From: DATHBD01 sp035296325
GTDB taxonomy: Bacteria > Actinomycetota > Actinomycetes > Mycobacteriales > Micromonosporaceae
Assembly: GCA_035296325.1 (NCBI GenBank)
Contig: DATHBD010000058.1
Coordinates: forward strand, 1 to 64,000
Reading direction: 5' to 3'
DNA: 64,000 bases
The translations under genes and the position numbers were made by a program. The notes below the pieces were generated by a model, which saw only the letters and a program-made list of their open reading frames with translations, searched no databases and was not told the DNA's origin. This document shows positions 23,859 through 32,257 of the stretch, piece after piece; the first letter of the stretch is position 1, and every line of letters begins with the position of its first letter.

Positions 23859-25085
23859 GTGCGGCGAAGCACCGGCGATGGCCCTTGCGCGGGCGCCGGC
23901 ATCCAGGGCGTGGTAACCGTCGACGGGGAGCTCGACTCCGCCACCCTCACCGGCCTCGCCGAACTCGGCCTGGGCGTGCAGCCGCTGCCCCAGCTCGAGG
24001 CAATGGTGGCGGCGCAGCTACGCCGGCCTCAGGTGCGCGTGCTGACCGCCCGGCTGCAGACCCACCCGTACAACCGGCCCGCCCTGACGACAGCGGGTCG
24101 CTACCTGGTCAGCGGTACCGCGGCCGACGACGCCGGCCAGACCCGGACCTACGCCTTCTTCGTCAAACTTGTCCAGGCCTGGAGGAAGTCACCGCTGTCC
24201 GCCGAAGTGCCCGAGCCGCTGCGCTCACAGCTGGCACCGCTGATGCCCTGGCGGACCGAGCCCGACATCTACCGGGGCGATCTGGGCCGACACCTGCCCC
24301 ACGGGCTCCGACTTCCGCGCGCCTACGACGTCACCGACCTGGACGACGAGTCAGCGGCCATCTGGCTCGACCGGGTACCGGTTCGTCGCGAACAGTGGGA
24401 CGTCGCACGCCACCGGCACGCGGCCTACCTGCTGGGGAGACTCGCAGCCAACGCGTCCGTTGCACCGCTCGCCGCGCAGGCACCGGTCGGCCGGACTGCC
24501 CGGCGGTTCGCGGAGCACTGGTTGGCCGTCAACGTCATACCGGACCTCACCGCGGAAGCCCTGTGGCAGCAGGCGAACGTTGCCGCGACGTTCGACCCGC
24601 CGCTGCGACGCAGGATCCTCCGCGCGGCAGCCGCCCTTTCCGAGCTGGTTGACGAGCTGGAGTCCCTGCCTACCACGACCGCGCACGGCGACGCCTGCAC
24701 CGACAACCTGCTCCTCACCGAGCTCGACAACGACATCGTCCTGATCGACTTTGGCTTCTGGGGCGTCGCGCCCGTCGGGTTCGACCTCGGCCAGCTCGTG
24801 CTGGGCGAGATCCAGCTAGGACGGCGGCCGGCTCGGGCGTTCCCGGAACTGGAGGAGGCATGTCTACCGGCCTACGTTCAAGGCCTGCGTGACGAAGGGT
24901 GCACCACCTCAATCCACCAGGTGCGACGGGCGCACGCCATCGCCACCACGATCTTCCACGCCATCCCGTCGATCCCCTACGAGCACCGCACCGCCGAGGC
25001 CGGGCCGCAACTGCACCCACTCTTTGCGAACCGGGCCGCCATGGCGCGGTGCGTCCTCGACCTCCTCGACGCCACCGAGGAGTAG
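23859..25085 (+). CDS. Aminoglycoside phosphotransferase (APH)-like kinase
   Basis: A 408-residue protein from GTG 23859, three bases after the preceding stop. The catalytic motif is HGDACTDNLLL at about residues 280-290 (Brenner H-G-D-x-x-x-x-N) and IVLIDFGFWG supplies the metal-binding D of the DFG-like motif. The N-lobe holds TRTYAFFVKLVQ as the ATP Lys strand. Proteins of this length and lineage are often annotated only as phosphotransferases of unknown substrate, including maltokinase- and homoserine-kinase-like ones. Third member of the MarR-controlled unit if transcription continues. Confidence 0.75.
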   Translation: MRRSTGDGPCAGAGIQGVVTVDGELDSATLTGLAELGLGVQPLPQLEAMVAAQLRRPQVRVLTARLQTHPYNRPALTTAGRYLVSGTAADDAGQTRTYAFFVKLVQAWRKSPLSAEVPEPLRSQLAPLMPWRTEPDIYRGDLGRHLPHGLRLPRAYDVTDLDDESAAIWLDRVPVRREQWDVARHRHAAYLLGRLAANASVAPLAAQAPVGRTARRFAEHWLAVNVIPDLTAEALWQQANVAATFDPPLRRRILRAAAALSELVDELESLPTTTAHGDACTDNLLLTELDNDIVLIDFGFWGVAPVGFDLGQLVLGEIQLGRRPARAFPELEEACLPAYVQGLRDEGCTTSIHQVRRAHAIATTIFHAIPSIPYEHRTAEAGPQLHPLFANRAAMARCVLDLLDATEE

Positions 25086-25236
25086 CCCTTTCACGCCGCA
25101 GCTTCAGGCCCCGACGGGTACTCGGGAAAGTCTCTGAGCTTGTCGCCGTAAGCCCGGAGTGCGGACGCCGGCCGCCGGCCGCAGCGGAGTCCGCGACGGA
25201 GGACGCCGTCAAGGTGGGAACCCGGTGTGGACGTGA

Positions 25237-25491
25237 TCAACGCATGGACCGAGCCTCCGGCCAGCCGTTGAGATGGGGGAACTGCCGCAGGTACTTCTCG
25301 CATTGAAGGGCGAAGTCGTCGCCGCGCTCCGATAACCGGGTGCGCCTGATGACATGGTCGGGCTCGTGCTCCGCCCCGGTCAGCATGCCGATCTGCTCAT
25401 CGACGTACCGGCCTGCCGCCAGTCGGGCTGTGGCCACGGCTAGTCCGGTCGCCAACGCCACACCGACACAGGTGCGGTGCGACAAGCGCAC
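25237..25491 (-). CDS. Short hypothetical protein or gene fragment
   Basis: An 84-residue frame: SHRTCVGVALATGLAVATAR then LAAGRYVDEQIGMLTGAEHE and ALQCEKYLRQFPHLNG. It has a hydrophobic start and coding-type composition, but no recognised domain and no ribosome-binding site. The rest of the 25086-25656 stretch shows nothing. It may be the end of a lost gene. Confidence 0.3.
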   Translation of the reverse strand: MRLSHRTCVGVALATGLAVATARLAAGRYVDEQIGMLTGAEHEPDHVIRRTRLSERGDDFALQCEKYLRQFPHLNGWPEARSMR

Positions 25492-25656
25492 GCCGCGAGG
25501 AGCGCGGCCGCGCTGATGTGCCGGACTCCGGGCGTCACAGAGCTTGGTCGGCGGCTAGGGGCGGGCGTCCCGCTTGTGGGTGCTCCCGGTAGTGATTTCT
25601 TTGTCGTACCCGGCGGCTAGCGTCGGGCCGACCGTCGCGATGTGGAGGAGCAGGCA

Positions 25657-26433
25657 ATGAGTTACGTCACCGTCAATCAGCCGACCGGCACGCCGACCTG
25701 GATCGACCTTGGCATCACCGACCTCGACCGCGCGATGGAGTTCTACGGCGTCGTCTTCGGCTGGGAGTTCGACGTGGGCCCGGAGCAGACCGGGCGGTAC
25801 ACGACGTGCCTGCTGGCTGGCCGGCCGGTCGCGGCGATCGCGCCCAACCCCGACCCGGACGCGACCGACTTCTGGTGGACCGTGTACTTCGCCACCGACG
25901 ACTGTGACCGCACCGCCACCCGCGTCGCCGAGGCCGGCGGCACGTTGATCCAGGCCCCGATGGACATCATGGACCAGGGCCGGATGGCCATCGCCAAGGA
26001 TCCGGTCGGCGCACAGTTCGGCCTCTGGCAGGGCCGTTCACTCGTTGGCGCGCAGGTGGTCAACGAGCCGAACGCGCTGCTGCGTAACGACCTGGTCACC
26101 GCGACCCCTGAGCCGGCCCGCGCGTTCTACGCGGCGGTGTTCGACTTCAGCCTGGACGCCAACCCCGACCTGCCCGGCCTTGACTTCACGTTCCTGCGCC
26201 GGCCCGACGGCCACGAGATCGGCGGGATCATTGGCGATCCGGCCGGGGTGCCCGCATCATGGACCACGCTGTTCGCGGTCGAGGATACCGACGCCACGGT
26301 GGCCCGGGTGATCGCGGCCGGCGGCACGTCCACCCCGCCGTCTGACTTCGTGTACGGGCGGATCGCCGAGGTCACCGACCCGTTCGGCGCCCGGTTCAGC
26401 ATCGGCTCCCGCCCGCCCCGCAGTCAGGGCTGA
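25657..26433 (+). CDS. VOC-family protein, two-domain
   Basis: A 258-residue protein from the ATG at 25657 with GGAGGAG upstream. Two homologous halves: WIDLGITDLDRAMEFYGVVF ... FWWTVYFATDDCDRTATRVA ... AKDPVGAQFGLWQ, and LVTATPEPARAFYAAVFDFS ... TTLFAVEDTDATVARVIAAG ... VTDPFGARFSI. This is the tandem glyoxalase/bleomycin-resistance fold of about 260 residues, similar to hydroxylase- and lyase-like proteins of actinobacteria. Metal ligands are not fully conserved, so the activity is open. Confidence 0.85.
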   Translation: MSYVTVNQPTGTPTWIDLGITDLDRAMEFYGVVFGWEFDVGPEQTGRYTTCLLAGRPVAAIAPNPDPDATDFWWTVYFATDDCDRTATRVAEAGGTLIQAPMDIMDQGRMAIAKDPVGAQFGLWQGRSLVGAQVVNEPNALLRNDLVTATPEPARAFYAAVFDFSLDANPDLPGLDFTFLRRPDGHEIGGIIGDPAGVPASWTTLFAVEDTDATVARVIAAGGTSTPPSDFVYGRIAEVTDPFGARFSIGSRPPRSQG

Positions 26434-26512
26434 GCACAGTAACGACCGCCCGAAGCATGGCCGCGACCCCGCCCGACCTGTCCTGACCTCGCCGCTCAGT
26501 CGTCAATCGCGG

Positions 26513-26540
26513 CCATCCCGATCTGCCGCTGATAGCGCAC
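26513..26540 (+). repeat. Dispersed intergenic repeat copy
   Basis: CCATCCCGATCTGCCGCTGA then TAGCGCAC, 80 bases after the VOC gene. The flank 26481-26500 (TCCTGACCTCGCCGCTC) resembles part of the 40-base repeat at 51607. The remainder of 26434-26662 shows no gene. Confidence 0.5.
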
Positions 26541-26662
26541 TGTCGATGAGGCATTGGCACGCGACCTGGGGTTTACGGCCGTTCGCCGGGATGCGATGAA
26601 GTGACATGTCATCAGGCCGAACGCTGCACAACACCAACCGCAGAGCCCGGTGACCGCGCACG

Positions 26663-27193
26663 TCAGGCAAACGCGTGCAGCTCGGCCACCTCCAGCCAGA
26701 CCGCTACGTCGGCAGCGGTCCGGTGGCGGATGGCGAAGTCGACGACGCGCAAGCTCACATGTGCCCAACACGCCCGCAGCAACTCCGCTGAGACGATCTC
26801 GCGGAGCTGCCCGTCCAGCCAGTGCCCGAGCAGCGGATCGCGCCAGCCCAGTTCGAAGCGCAGATTTACCAGGTCGTACCGGCCGTCGCCGCGGCTGACC
26901 TCGTCCCAGTCGACCAGACCGGTGACCGTCCCCGACTCGTCGACCAGGACGTTGTCTGGGTGAAAGTCACCGTGGACGAGGTCGACGCTCGGCAGGTCCG
27001 TCGGGGACGTCACGCCGACCTCGTGGATCCAGTCCAGCAGCCGTGCGGTCCGTGGACTGTAGTGCGCCAACGGCTCGTGCAGACACATGTTGGGACCAAC
27101 ACCGGTCGCGTCGGCGACATGCCGCAGCACCTCACCGGTGGCCAATCTAGCTGTGGCCACGGCCGTTCCCTTCGCCCCTCGGTCGGCGCCCAC
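26663..27193 (-). pseudogene. APH-type phosphotransferase lacking its N-lobe
   Basis: About 176 residues with the catalytic loop VDLVHGDFHPDNVLVDESG and VTGLVDWDEVSRGDGRYDL, both intact, so this is the C-lobe of a macrolide/aminoglycoside-type phosphotransferase. Upstream the frame continues only about a dozen codons to a TGA, and the whole ATP-binding N-lobe (about 110 residues) is missing. It is either a broken gene or, less likely, a protein using a non-standard start. Probably inactive. Confidence 0.6.
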
Positions 27194-27353
27194 TACGCCG
27201 ATACGACGAGCTCGAGTTCATCCCGGAAGCTGTCCTCCGTTTCGGCGGTGTGCTCCACATCGTCGGGGTCCTGGCACACGCGGCGAGGTCACCCGGACGC
27301 GGGCCGGCCGAACGGCCCCACTTGCGACGGGCGGGTGGGCTACCCTCCGACTC

Positions 27354-27740
27354 ATGACCGCTATCTCCGTCATGCTCGCGGTGCCGGACGCCGCGGGGGC
27401 ATCCGCTTGGTACCAGCGGGCCCTCGGTGCCACCGAGTTGTGGAACCTCGGCTCGGTCATCGGCTTGGAGGTTCACGGAGCGCCGTTCTTCGTCGCGGAG
27501 CCCGAGAACAATGGTTGGGAAAGCCCAACAGTACTCGGTAGCACCACAGCACGGATTGAGGTATTCGTCGATGACCCTGACGCCGTTGTAGGTGGCGCCG
27601 TTGAAGCGGGAGCTGATTACCACGATCCGGTGCGTGACCACGCGGTGCTGTGGGGTACGCACCGCCAGGGAGGCTACTTCGATCCGTACGGTCATCTCTG
27701 GCTGGTGGGAGACAGATCACCGCTCCAACGTCATCGGTAG
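27354..27740 (+). CDS. VOC-family protein, single domain
   Basis: A 128-residue protein starting TAISVMLAVPDAAGASAWYQ with RIEVFVDDPDAVVGGAVEAG and YFDPYGHLWLVGDR. This is the beta-alpha-beta-beta-beta pair of one glyoxalase/VOC monomer (dimer forms the site); the E-x-F and D-P-y-G-H-x-W positions are typical. No partner gene is near. It may bind an antibiotic or a small toxic ligand. Confidence 0.85.
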   Translation: MTAISVMLAVPDAAGASAWYQRALGATELWNLGSVIGLEVHGAPFFVAEPENNGWESPTVLGSTTARIEVFVDDPDAVVGGAVEAGADYHDPVRDHAVLWGTHRQGGYFDPYGHLWLVGDRSPLQRHR

Positions 27741-27791
27741 TCGATTCTGAAGCGCGAACCAAACGATCACGACGCGGACCAGATGAAGGGA

Positions 27792-27860
27792 ACCCGGCGA
27801 CGAGGTCACGCGCGCGCCACGTCGAGGACCGCTGCAGCACACCCATCCGGATCTGCCGCG
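27792..27860 (+). repeat. 69-bp direct repeat, copy 2
   Basis: Matches 20244-20312 at 68 of 69 bases. Here the unit continues: GCGGTCC (27859-27865 region) pairs with GGACCGC near 27827, and GGACCGGGCGGC follows GCCGCGGTCC to form a bulged stem; further on GGCTCGGTGGTCGGC and GGTCGGCATGCTGAACTGC (to about 27941) match parts of the copies at 18775 and 33690. Confidence 0.9.
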
Positions 27861-28034
27861 GTCCGTGCGCGGTGCAGGACCGGGCGGCGCCAGGCTCGGT
27901 GGTCGGCCCCCGCGCTGGTCGGCATGCTGAACTGCTTGATATGCAGGTAATCCTCGGTGATCCACAGCATGTTTGTGCTGGTGGTCTGGTGGTGAGGGGG
28001 GGTGCCTGGATGTCGTTGTGGAATTGTCTGCGGT

Positions 28035-28127
28035 TGGCGCGGGTCGGAGCATCTCGCACCGGGATCGTCGCCACGCCCGTGAGATGCGGTGAGTAGGTAG
28101 ACCGAAGCAGGGCGATGGCAAGGGGTG
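28035..28127 (-). pseudogene. LysR C-terminal fragment, duplicate of the 33766-34698 gene
   Basis: The minus frame reads LAIALLRSTYSPHLTGVATI then PVRDAPTR. The LysR gene at 33766-34698 contains LAIALLPSTYTPHLPGVVTI and PVRDAPTR. DNA similarity runs over about 90 bases, with roughly four in five positions equal. This is a short relic of a related LysR gene, not a working regulator. Confidence 0.7.
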
Positions 28128-28144
28128 GCTCCCCGTTTAGCACG

Positions 28145-29113
28145 TCAGGGAATGAGCAACGCCTTACCCGGGATCGACCGCGCCTCCATCGCACGATGAG
28201 CGTCGGCTGCCGAGGACAGCGGATACTCCCGTGCGATCACCGGACGTATCCGTTCCGCCGCCGCCTCGGCCAGGGCCATGGTTGCGAAGCGCACCAGATC
28301 CGGCGCCTCGAACTGCAGGTCCGCGATGCCGCGCACAACAATGCCGCGGGCGCGGGCGCTTTGTTGGTCGGTTGTGGCGAGATCGCCACTCGCCGCGCCA
28401 TGGAACGACACGCGTCCGCCGTCGGCAACCAACCGGAAGGCCTCCGTGCCGAGGGTGCCGCCCACGCCGTCCAGCAACACGTCGACCGGAAGTCCGCCAA
28501 ACGCGTTGCGTACCTCGTCGATCCAGCTGCCCCCGGTGTAGTCGACGGCGACGTCGGCGCCGAGCCGCCGCACCAGCGCGAGTTTCGCCTCGCCACGAGC
28601 AGCGCCAGCAACATGCGCACCGAGACGGTGCCCGAGCTGGACCAACAGCGTTCCCATGCCGCCCGCGGCTCCCAGGATCAGCACCCGGTCGCCGGGCTTG
28701 ACACCTACCCCATCGATGATGGCTGTGGCGGTGACGCCGTCATGCCCAAGAGCAGCCGCAGCCCGCAGATCCAGGTCATCAGGGACCGGAATCAGCCGGT
28801 CGAGTCCGGTGCGGATCAGCTCGGCGTAGGAGCCGCGCGTCCCCGGGCCGGCAACGACTCGTCGGCCGAGCCAGGACGCGGAGACGCCTGGACCGGTGGA
28901 GACAATAGTTCCCGCCGCTGCGCCGCCGGGTACGTACGGCAGGGTCACTCCGAACATCTCGCCCCAACCGCCCCGGATCTGGGTTTCAAGATAGATGGTG
29001 TCGACTGCCTCGGCCTGAATGAGAACCTCGCCCGTCCCTGCTTGCGGATCGGGCAGGTCTACCGGCACCAGTACCGCCGGATCACCGTACTCAGAAACCA
29101 GAATCGCACGCAT
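28145..29113 (-). CDS. Zinc-binding-dehydrogenase family quinone oxidoreductase (QOR-like)
   Basis: A 322-residue protein, the normal QOR length. The N-terminal GroES-like half has TYLETQIRGGWGEMFGVTLP-type sequence with PYVPGGAAAGTIVSTGPGVS, and the Rossmann half has DRVLILGAAGGMGTLLVQLG (A-x-G-G-x-G) and GARGIVVRGIADL. No structural zinc Cys cluster is present, as in NADPH:quinone reductases. It is divergent from a MerR gene, and the shared operator lies in its promoter, so it is the likely target of that regulator. Confidence 0.85.
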   Translation of the reverse strand: MRAILVSEYGDPAVLVPVDLPDPQAGTGEVLIQAEAVDTIYLETQIRGGWGEMFGVTLPYVPGGAAAGTIVSTGPGVSASWLGRRVVAGPGTRGSYAELIRTGLDRLIPVPDDLDLRAAAALGHDGVTATAIIDGVGVKPGDRVLILGAAGGMGTLLVQLGHRLGAHVAGAARGEAKLALVRRLGADVAVDYTGGSWIDEVRNAFGGLPVDVLLDGVGGTLGTEAFRLVADGGRVSFHGAASGDLATTDQQSARARGIVVRGIADLQFEAPDLVRFATMALAEAAAERIRPVIAREYPLSSAADAHRAMEARSIPGKALLIP

Positions 29114-29177
29114 GTGTCTTCCCCTGACTCGCCTTGGCCCGCCGGTGTCGGACCACCGTTGACAACGCCTGTCCGTG

Positions 29178-29208
29178 ACGCTAGGACTTCAACATTGGTT
29201 GAAGTCAA
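29178..29208 (-). promoter_or_regulatory. MerR-type promoter/operator
   Basis: On the minus strand, TTGACT (29208-29203) and TAGCGT (29183-29178) are separated by 19 bases, the stretched spacing of MerR-activated promoters. The spacer carries the perfect dyad ACTTCAACCAATGTTGAAGT (8-base arms). For the rightward MerR gene, TTGACA (29159-29164) and TAGGAC (29182-29187) have normal 17-base spacing, so bound MerR would repress itself and activate the oxidoreductase. Confidence 0.7.
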
Positions 29209-29228
29209 GCGGAAGGCGGGTCGGGCTC

Positions 29229-29576
29229 ATGGCTACGTTCACCGTTGGCGACGTCGCCCGCGACAGCGGTGTGAGCAGTTCGGCGGTCCGGTTCTACGAG
29301 GCACGTGGCCTGATCACCGCCATCCGCACCAGCGGCAACCAGCGCCGGTTCGACGACCACGCCGCCTGCCGGGTGAAAGTTGCCCAGGTCGCCCAGCGGA
29401 TCGGGCTCAGCATCAACGAGATCGCAACCTTGCTGGACACCCTGGGGTCGAATCCGACGTTGGACGACTGGAAGCGGCTCCACGCGGAACTGACCGCCGA
29501 AGTCCACAGGCGTATCGCCGAACTTCACCACACGCTCAACGACATCGGTTCCCACCGCAAACTCTGCGAGCTTTGA
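29229..29576 (+). CDS. MerR-family regulator (SoxR-like, without Fe-S cluster)
   Basis: A 115-residue protein from the ATG at 29229 (a longer frame from 29175 includes the promoter). FTVGDVARDSGVSSSAVRFY and EARGLITAIRTSGNQRRF form the winged helix and wing, and the dimer helix spans DDWKRLHAELTAEVHRRIA. It resembles SoxR-type regulators but the C-terminal C-x-x-C-x-C cluster is absent: only Cys in AACRVK and KLCEL remain. A thiol or small-molecule signal is therefore more likely than redox [2Fe-2S]. Confidence 0.85.
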   Translation: MATFTVGDVARDSGVSSSAVRFYEARGLITAIRTSGNQRRFDDHAACRVKVAQVAQRIGLSINEIATLLDTLGSNPTLDDWKRLHAELTAEVHRRIAELHHTLNDIGSHRKLCEL

Positions 29577-29657
29577 CCGTCGGCGCAATTGCATCGCATG
29601 TCGGTATCGAGCCTCCAGTTCAGTCAGGTGACAGATGCCGTTGCCCCGTGGCACCAA

Positions 29658-29692
29658 GATCAGGTGTGCGCTTCTGCCGCCGACCGCGCGGT
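29658..29692 (+). repeat. Dispersed intergenic repeat copy
   Basis: GATCAGGTGTGCGCTTCTGC then CGCCGACCGCGCGG, one of the copies with the full GATCAGGTG half. GCCG..GACCG and CGGTC...CGGC about 25 bases further right can pair. Confidence 0.6.
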
Positions 29693-29897
29693 ACGACTGT
29701 GTGACCGGTCCCGACGGCCGTCGAGCCAGTTGACCTGGTACACAGCCACTCGCGCCTGACCCAGAGCAAACAGAACGAGCGCATCCGGATGACCTGGCAT
29801 GTGAGGTGCGCCTCTACCCGGGCCCCCACGGCTCAGCGCCCAGACGGCGTCACGGAACGCATCCAACATCCGCTCGCACCCGGCGTCACGGCGTCCC

Positions 29898-29937
29898 GCC
29901 GCTCGCCAAGGTCCTGACGTTCCGAAATGAGTGCACC
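29898..29937 (-). repeat. 40-bp repeat (inverted relative to the main family), copy 1
   Basis: GCCGCTCGCCAAGGTCCTGA then CGTTCCGAAATGAGTGCACC. It matches 51607-51646 at 35 of 40 bases, with the first 21 identical. Read on the minus strand, its GGTGCAC half resembles the left part of the dispersed family. Confidence 0.8.
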
Positions 29938-29947
29938 GCGTCACGGG

Positions 29948-30754
29948 TCACCGGCAATCGAGAAATGCTTTCAGGTTGTGGACCCATGCTCTGTGCTGCT
30001 CCAGATGCACGTCGTGGCCGGCATCAGGAATGACAACGTGCTGGACATCCGGGTGCAACGCCAGCATCTGCCGGACCTCGGCTACCTCCAACGTGCTGCT
30101 CTGGCCAGAGATCAGCATGGTCGGAGCTTCAACTCTTCGCCATTCTTCCCACCGCGCTTGCTGCGCCACCGCCGCAATTGCGTCTTGCATGACGTCGGGC
30201 TCAAACCGAGGCCACAGCCCATCGGCGCGCTGTTCGAGGTCACGAACCCATGACCGCGCGATCGGAGTCGAGCCGAGAAACTCGACGGCGGCTGCCGCGT
30301 TGGGAAACGGAACCGGCCACGAAGCGAACCACTCTCCCAGCTTGGCCGGGTAATCCTCCGCTGTACCCCCGCCGACACCTGCTTCCAGCAACACCAGCCG
30401 GCGCACCAGCACGGGACGGCACGCCGCTACCAGCATCGCCGTGTGCCCGCCCATCGACTGGCCTACCAGCGACGCCGGTCCGCCAGCGGCAAGCTCCTCA
30501 ACGACAGCGACTACGTCATGGATGTACGCCCGACGTGAAAGATCATTCGGGCGGCGGGTGGAACAGCCATGACCACGCTGATCCACTACGATGACCCGGT
30601 AACCAGCGGACAACAGAGATTCCGCCGTTGGCACCATCTCGTGCGCGCTCCCGGCCAAGCCATGGAGCAGGACGACCGGGTGACCCGACCCGCCATGAAG
30701 GCAGGACAGGGTTACGCCGTCGCGACGAATTTCCACCCGGTCCACGCAGTACAT
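29948..30754 (-). CDS. Alpha/beta hydrolase
   Basis: About 268 residues from the ATG at 30754; Met codons further upstream lie in repeat sequence. HPVVLLHGLAGSAHEMVPTA is the oxyanion-hole strand, SLVGQSMGGHTAMLVAA the nucleophile elbow (G-x-S-x-G, S in G-Q-S-M-G), and VIPDAGHDVHLEQHRAWVHN carries the catalytic His. The acid is likely in the region TMLISGQSSTLEVAEV. The length and motif set fit serine hydrolases/epoxide-hydrolase-like lactonases. Substrate unknown; stands alone. Confidence 0.85.
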   Translation of the reverse strand: MYCVDRVEIRRDGVTLSCLHGGSGHPVVLLHGLAGSAHEMVPTAESLLSAGYRVIVVDQRGHGCSTRRPNDLSRRAYIHDVVAVVEELAAGGPASLVGQSMGGHTAMLVAACRPVLVRRLVLLEAGVGGGTAEDYPAKLGEWFASWPVPFPNAAAAVEFLGSTPIARSWVRDLEQRADGLWPRFEPDVMQDAIAAVAQQARWEEWRRVEAPTMLISGQSSTLEVAEVRQMLALHPDVQHVVIPDAGHDVHLEQHRAWVHNLKAFLDCR

Positions 30755-30770
30755 TGAAACCAGTCGCGCG

Positions 30771-30800
30771 AACATCCTCAACTGCCGCCGACGCGCGCAG
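30771..30800 (+). repeat. Dispersed intergenic repeat copy
   Basis: AACATCCTCAACTGCCGCCG then ACGCGCGCAGC, upstream of the hydrolase. A second GGAACATCCTCAGCTG at about 30913 is inside the globin gene and looks accidental. Confidence 0.4.
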
Positions 30801-30862
30801 CGATCGTCGGTCATCTTCATGCTCCGTACGCAGGCTCGTTGGCGAGCACGGCCGGTTGAGGC

Positions 30863-31312
30863 TTAGCGCTGCAACCCGGTCCAAGACCATCGCGGAATAC
30901 TGAGGCCCTCCGGAACATCCTCAGCTGACTCGCGGTAGCGCGACATACCGATCGTCGTGGCCCACACGAAGTAGTCGTGCAGCACTTCCTGGAGATGCTC
31001 GTCCCCAGTGGAACCGACGTCCTGCAACGCCTGGTCGAAACACGCGATCGCCCGGCGGTCCATTTCCTCGTGTGGGCCGTTGCCGCTGTGCATCCGCACG
31101 ACGAACGTCTCGTCGCCGTAGGTATCGGAGTAGGTCGTAGGCCCTCCAAGGGCCTCGGCCCAGTATGCGGCGAGTCGCTCGCTGTGCTGGGGATGGTATC
31201 CGTGGCTGAAGGCGTGGCTGACCATCTCGTCGGCCATCACCCGGGCGTGCCACGCCTCGGCGAGGCGGAGCAGGCCTTCGCTGCCGCCAGCGGCCTCATA
31301 CACGTTCTGCAT
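30863..31312 (-). CDS. Truncated haemoglobin, group II type
   Basis: A 149-residue protein. VYEAAGGSEGLLRLAEAWHA starts the 2-on-2 globin fold, and YHPQHSERLAAYWAEALGGP contains the E-helix region with P-x-H-x-x-R-L-x-x-Y/F-W, conserved in group II globins (trHbO). The proximal His is probably in EEMDRRAIACFDQAL/HLQEVLHDYFVWAT. Function in the family is O2/NO handling. It is a stand-alone gene here, GC-rich and well preserved. Confidence 0.85.
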   Translation of the reverse strand: MQNVYEAAGGSEGLLRLAEAWHARVMADEMVSHAFSHGYHPQHSERLAAYWAEALGGPTTYSDTYGDETFVVRMHSGNGPHEEMDRRAIACFDQALQDVGSTGDEHLQEVLHDYFVWATTIGMSRYRESAEDVPEGLSIPRWSWTGLQR

Positions 31313-31512
31313 GTCTCAAAGGATGGCAGGGCCGGCGTGCATGTTCCAGCCTCAAGACACGACGCCAACCCGGTGCCTTCCGCATCGGCGTCGCGCGCCC
31401 TCAACCCGGCCGACGTATTGGTGCGCTGTTATCATTGCTCGACCTCATCTTGGTCCGAGACGATGACCCCTGCGGGCCAACCAGTGCGGGCTTCGGGTCG
31501 CTGGTGTGGCGG

Positions 31513-32217
31513 TCAGGTCGGTACGACCTCTGGAGTGCGCGTCGGCCAGTCGTCTGTGGTCGACCGGTCCGCCACTCCCTTGATGAGCAGGTATCCGACC
31601 ATCCAGAGTTCACCGATTGTGGCGGGCACGGTGAGCGCGTAGGTGGCACCGGGGGCGTTGGGGGCCAGCGAGGCGACGAGGACGCTCACGACGTATCCGA
31701 TGCCGCCGCCGATGAGGATCCAGCCGAGCGGTCGGGGCATATAGCGGGAGCGGCCGGCGAGCCAGCCCATCGGGATTAGCCACAGCCCGAAAAACAGGCC
31801 GGCGAAGTTGATGGCGGCGGCGTTGAGGTCGAAGAGAAGCAGCGCGTTACCGGCGGACGTCGCGTCGGCGCGGATGGCCACGTCGAGTGCCGTGGCCGAG
31901 AAGGCGGTAGCCATGAGGATAACCACAGCGTTCACCAGGCCGAACGCCGCGATCGAGCCGGCGGCGACCGGGTGGACCGGCCGGAACAGCTTCCAGAACC
32001 ACACCGCGGTGACGGTCTGGGTGAGCACCACGGCGAGGTCCGTGACGATGCCGAGGCGGGCGAGCCCTTCATGGGCGATCAGGTTTGCGGCGGTCCGCGT
32101 CGCGTCGTCGGGCACGTAGAGCTGCCCGCGGATCAGGAGAAATCCGAGTAGGCCGGAGATGGCGAGGCCGCGGTACGCCAGGCCGGTGATCCTGGCGGTG
32201 CGTTTCCGGTTGGTCAT
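31513..32217 (-). CDS. DUF4386-type multi-pass membrane protein
   Basis: A 234-residue protein from the ATG at 32217 (AGGAGG upstream). Six hydrophobic segments are seen, starting RITGLAYRGLAISGLLGFLL and including IVTDLAVVLTQTVTAVWFWK, LFFGLWLIPMGWLAG, LGWILIGGGIGYVVSVLVAS and GELWMVGYLLIKG. The G-x-W-L-I/P-x-G..A pattern matches DUF4386, membrane proteins of unknown function. Together with the XRE gene and a second membrane gene upstream it forms a minus-strand unit. Confidence 0.75.
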   Translation of the reverse strand: MTNRKRTARITGLAYRGLAISGLLGFLLIRGQLYVPDDATRTAANLIAHEGLARLGIVTDLAVVLTQTVTAVWFWKLFRPVHPVAAGSIAAFGLVNAVVILMATAFSATALDVAIRADATSAGNALLLFDLNAAAINFAGLFFGLWLIPMGWLAGRSRYMPRPLGWILIGGGIGYVVSVLVASLAPNAPGATYALTVPATIGELWMVGYLLIKGVADRSTTDDWPTRTPEVVPT

Positions 32218-32257
32218 GGAACTGCCTCCTGAGCGGCGATGGGTAGCTGGGCGCACG

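Noticed and set aside
29660..29944. Minus-strand frame with LDAFRDAVWALSR and LVLFALGQARVAVYQVNW
   Set aside because: Part of it looks coding and may be a gene end, but both sides are repeat sequence and I cannot name a family, so I do not list it as a gene.
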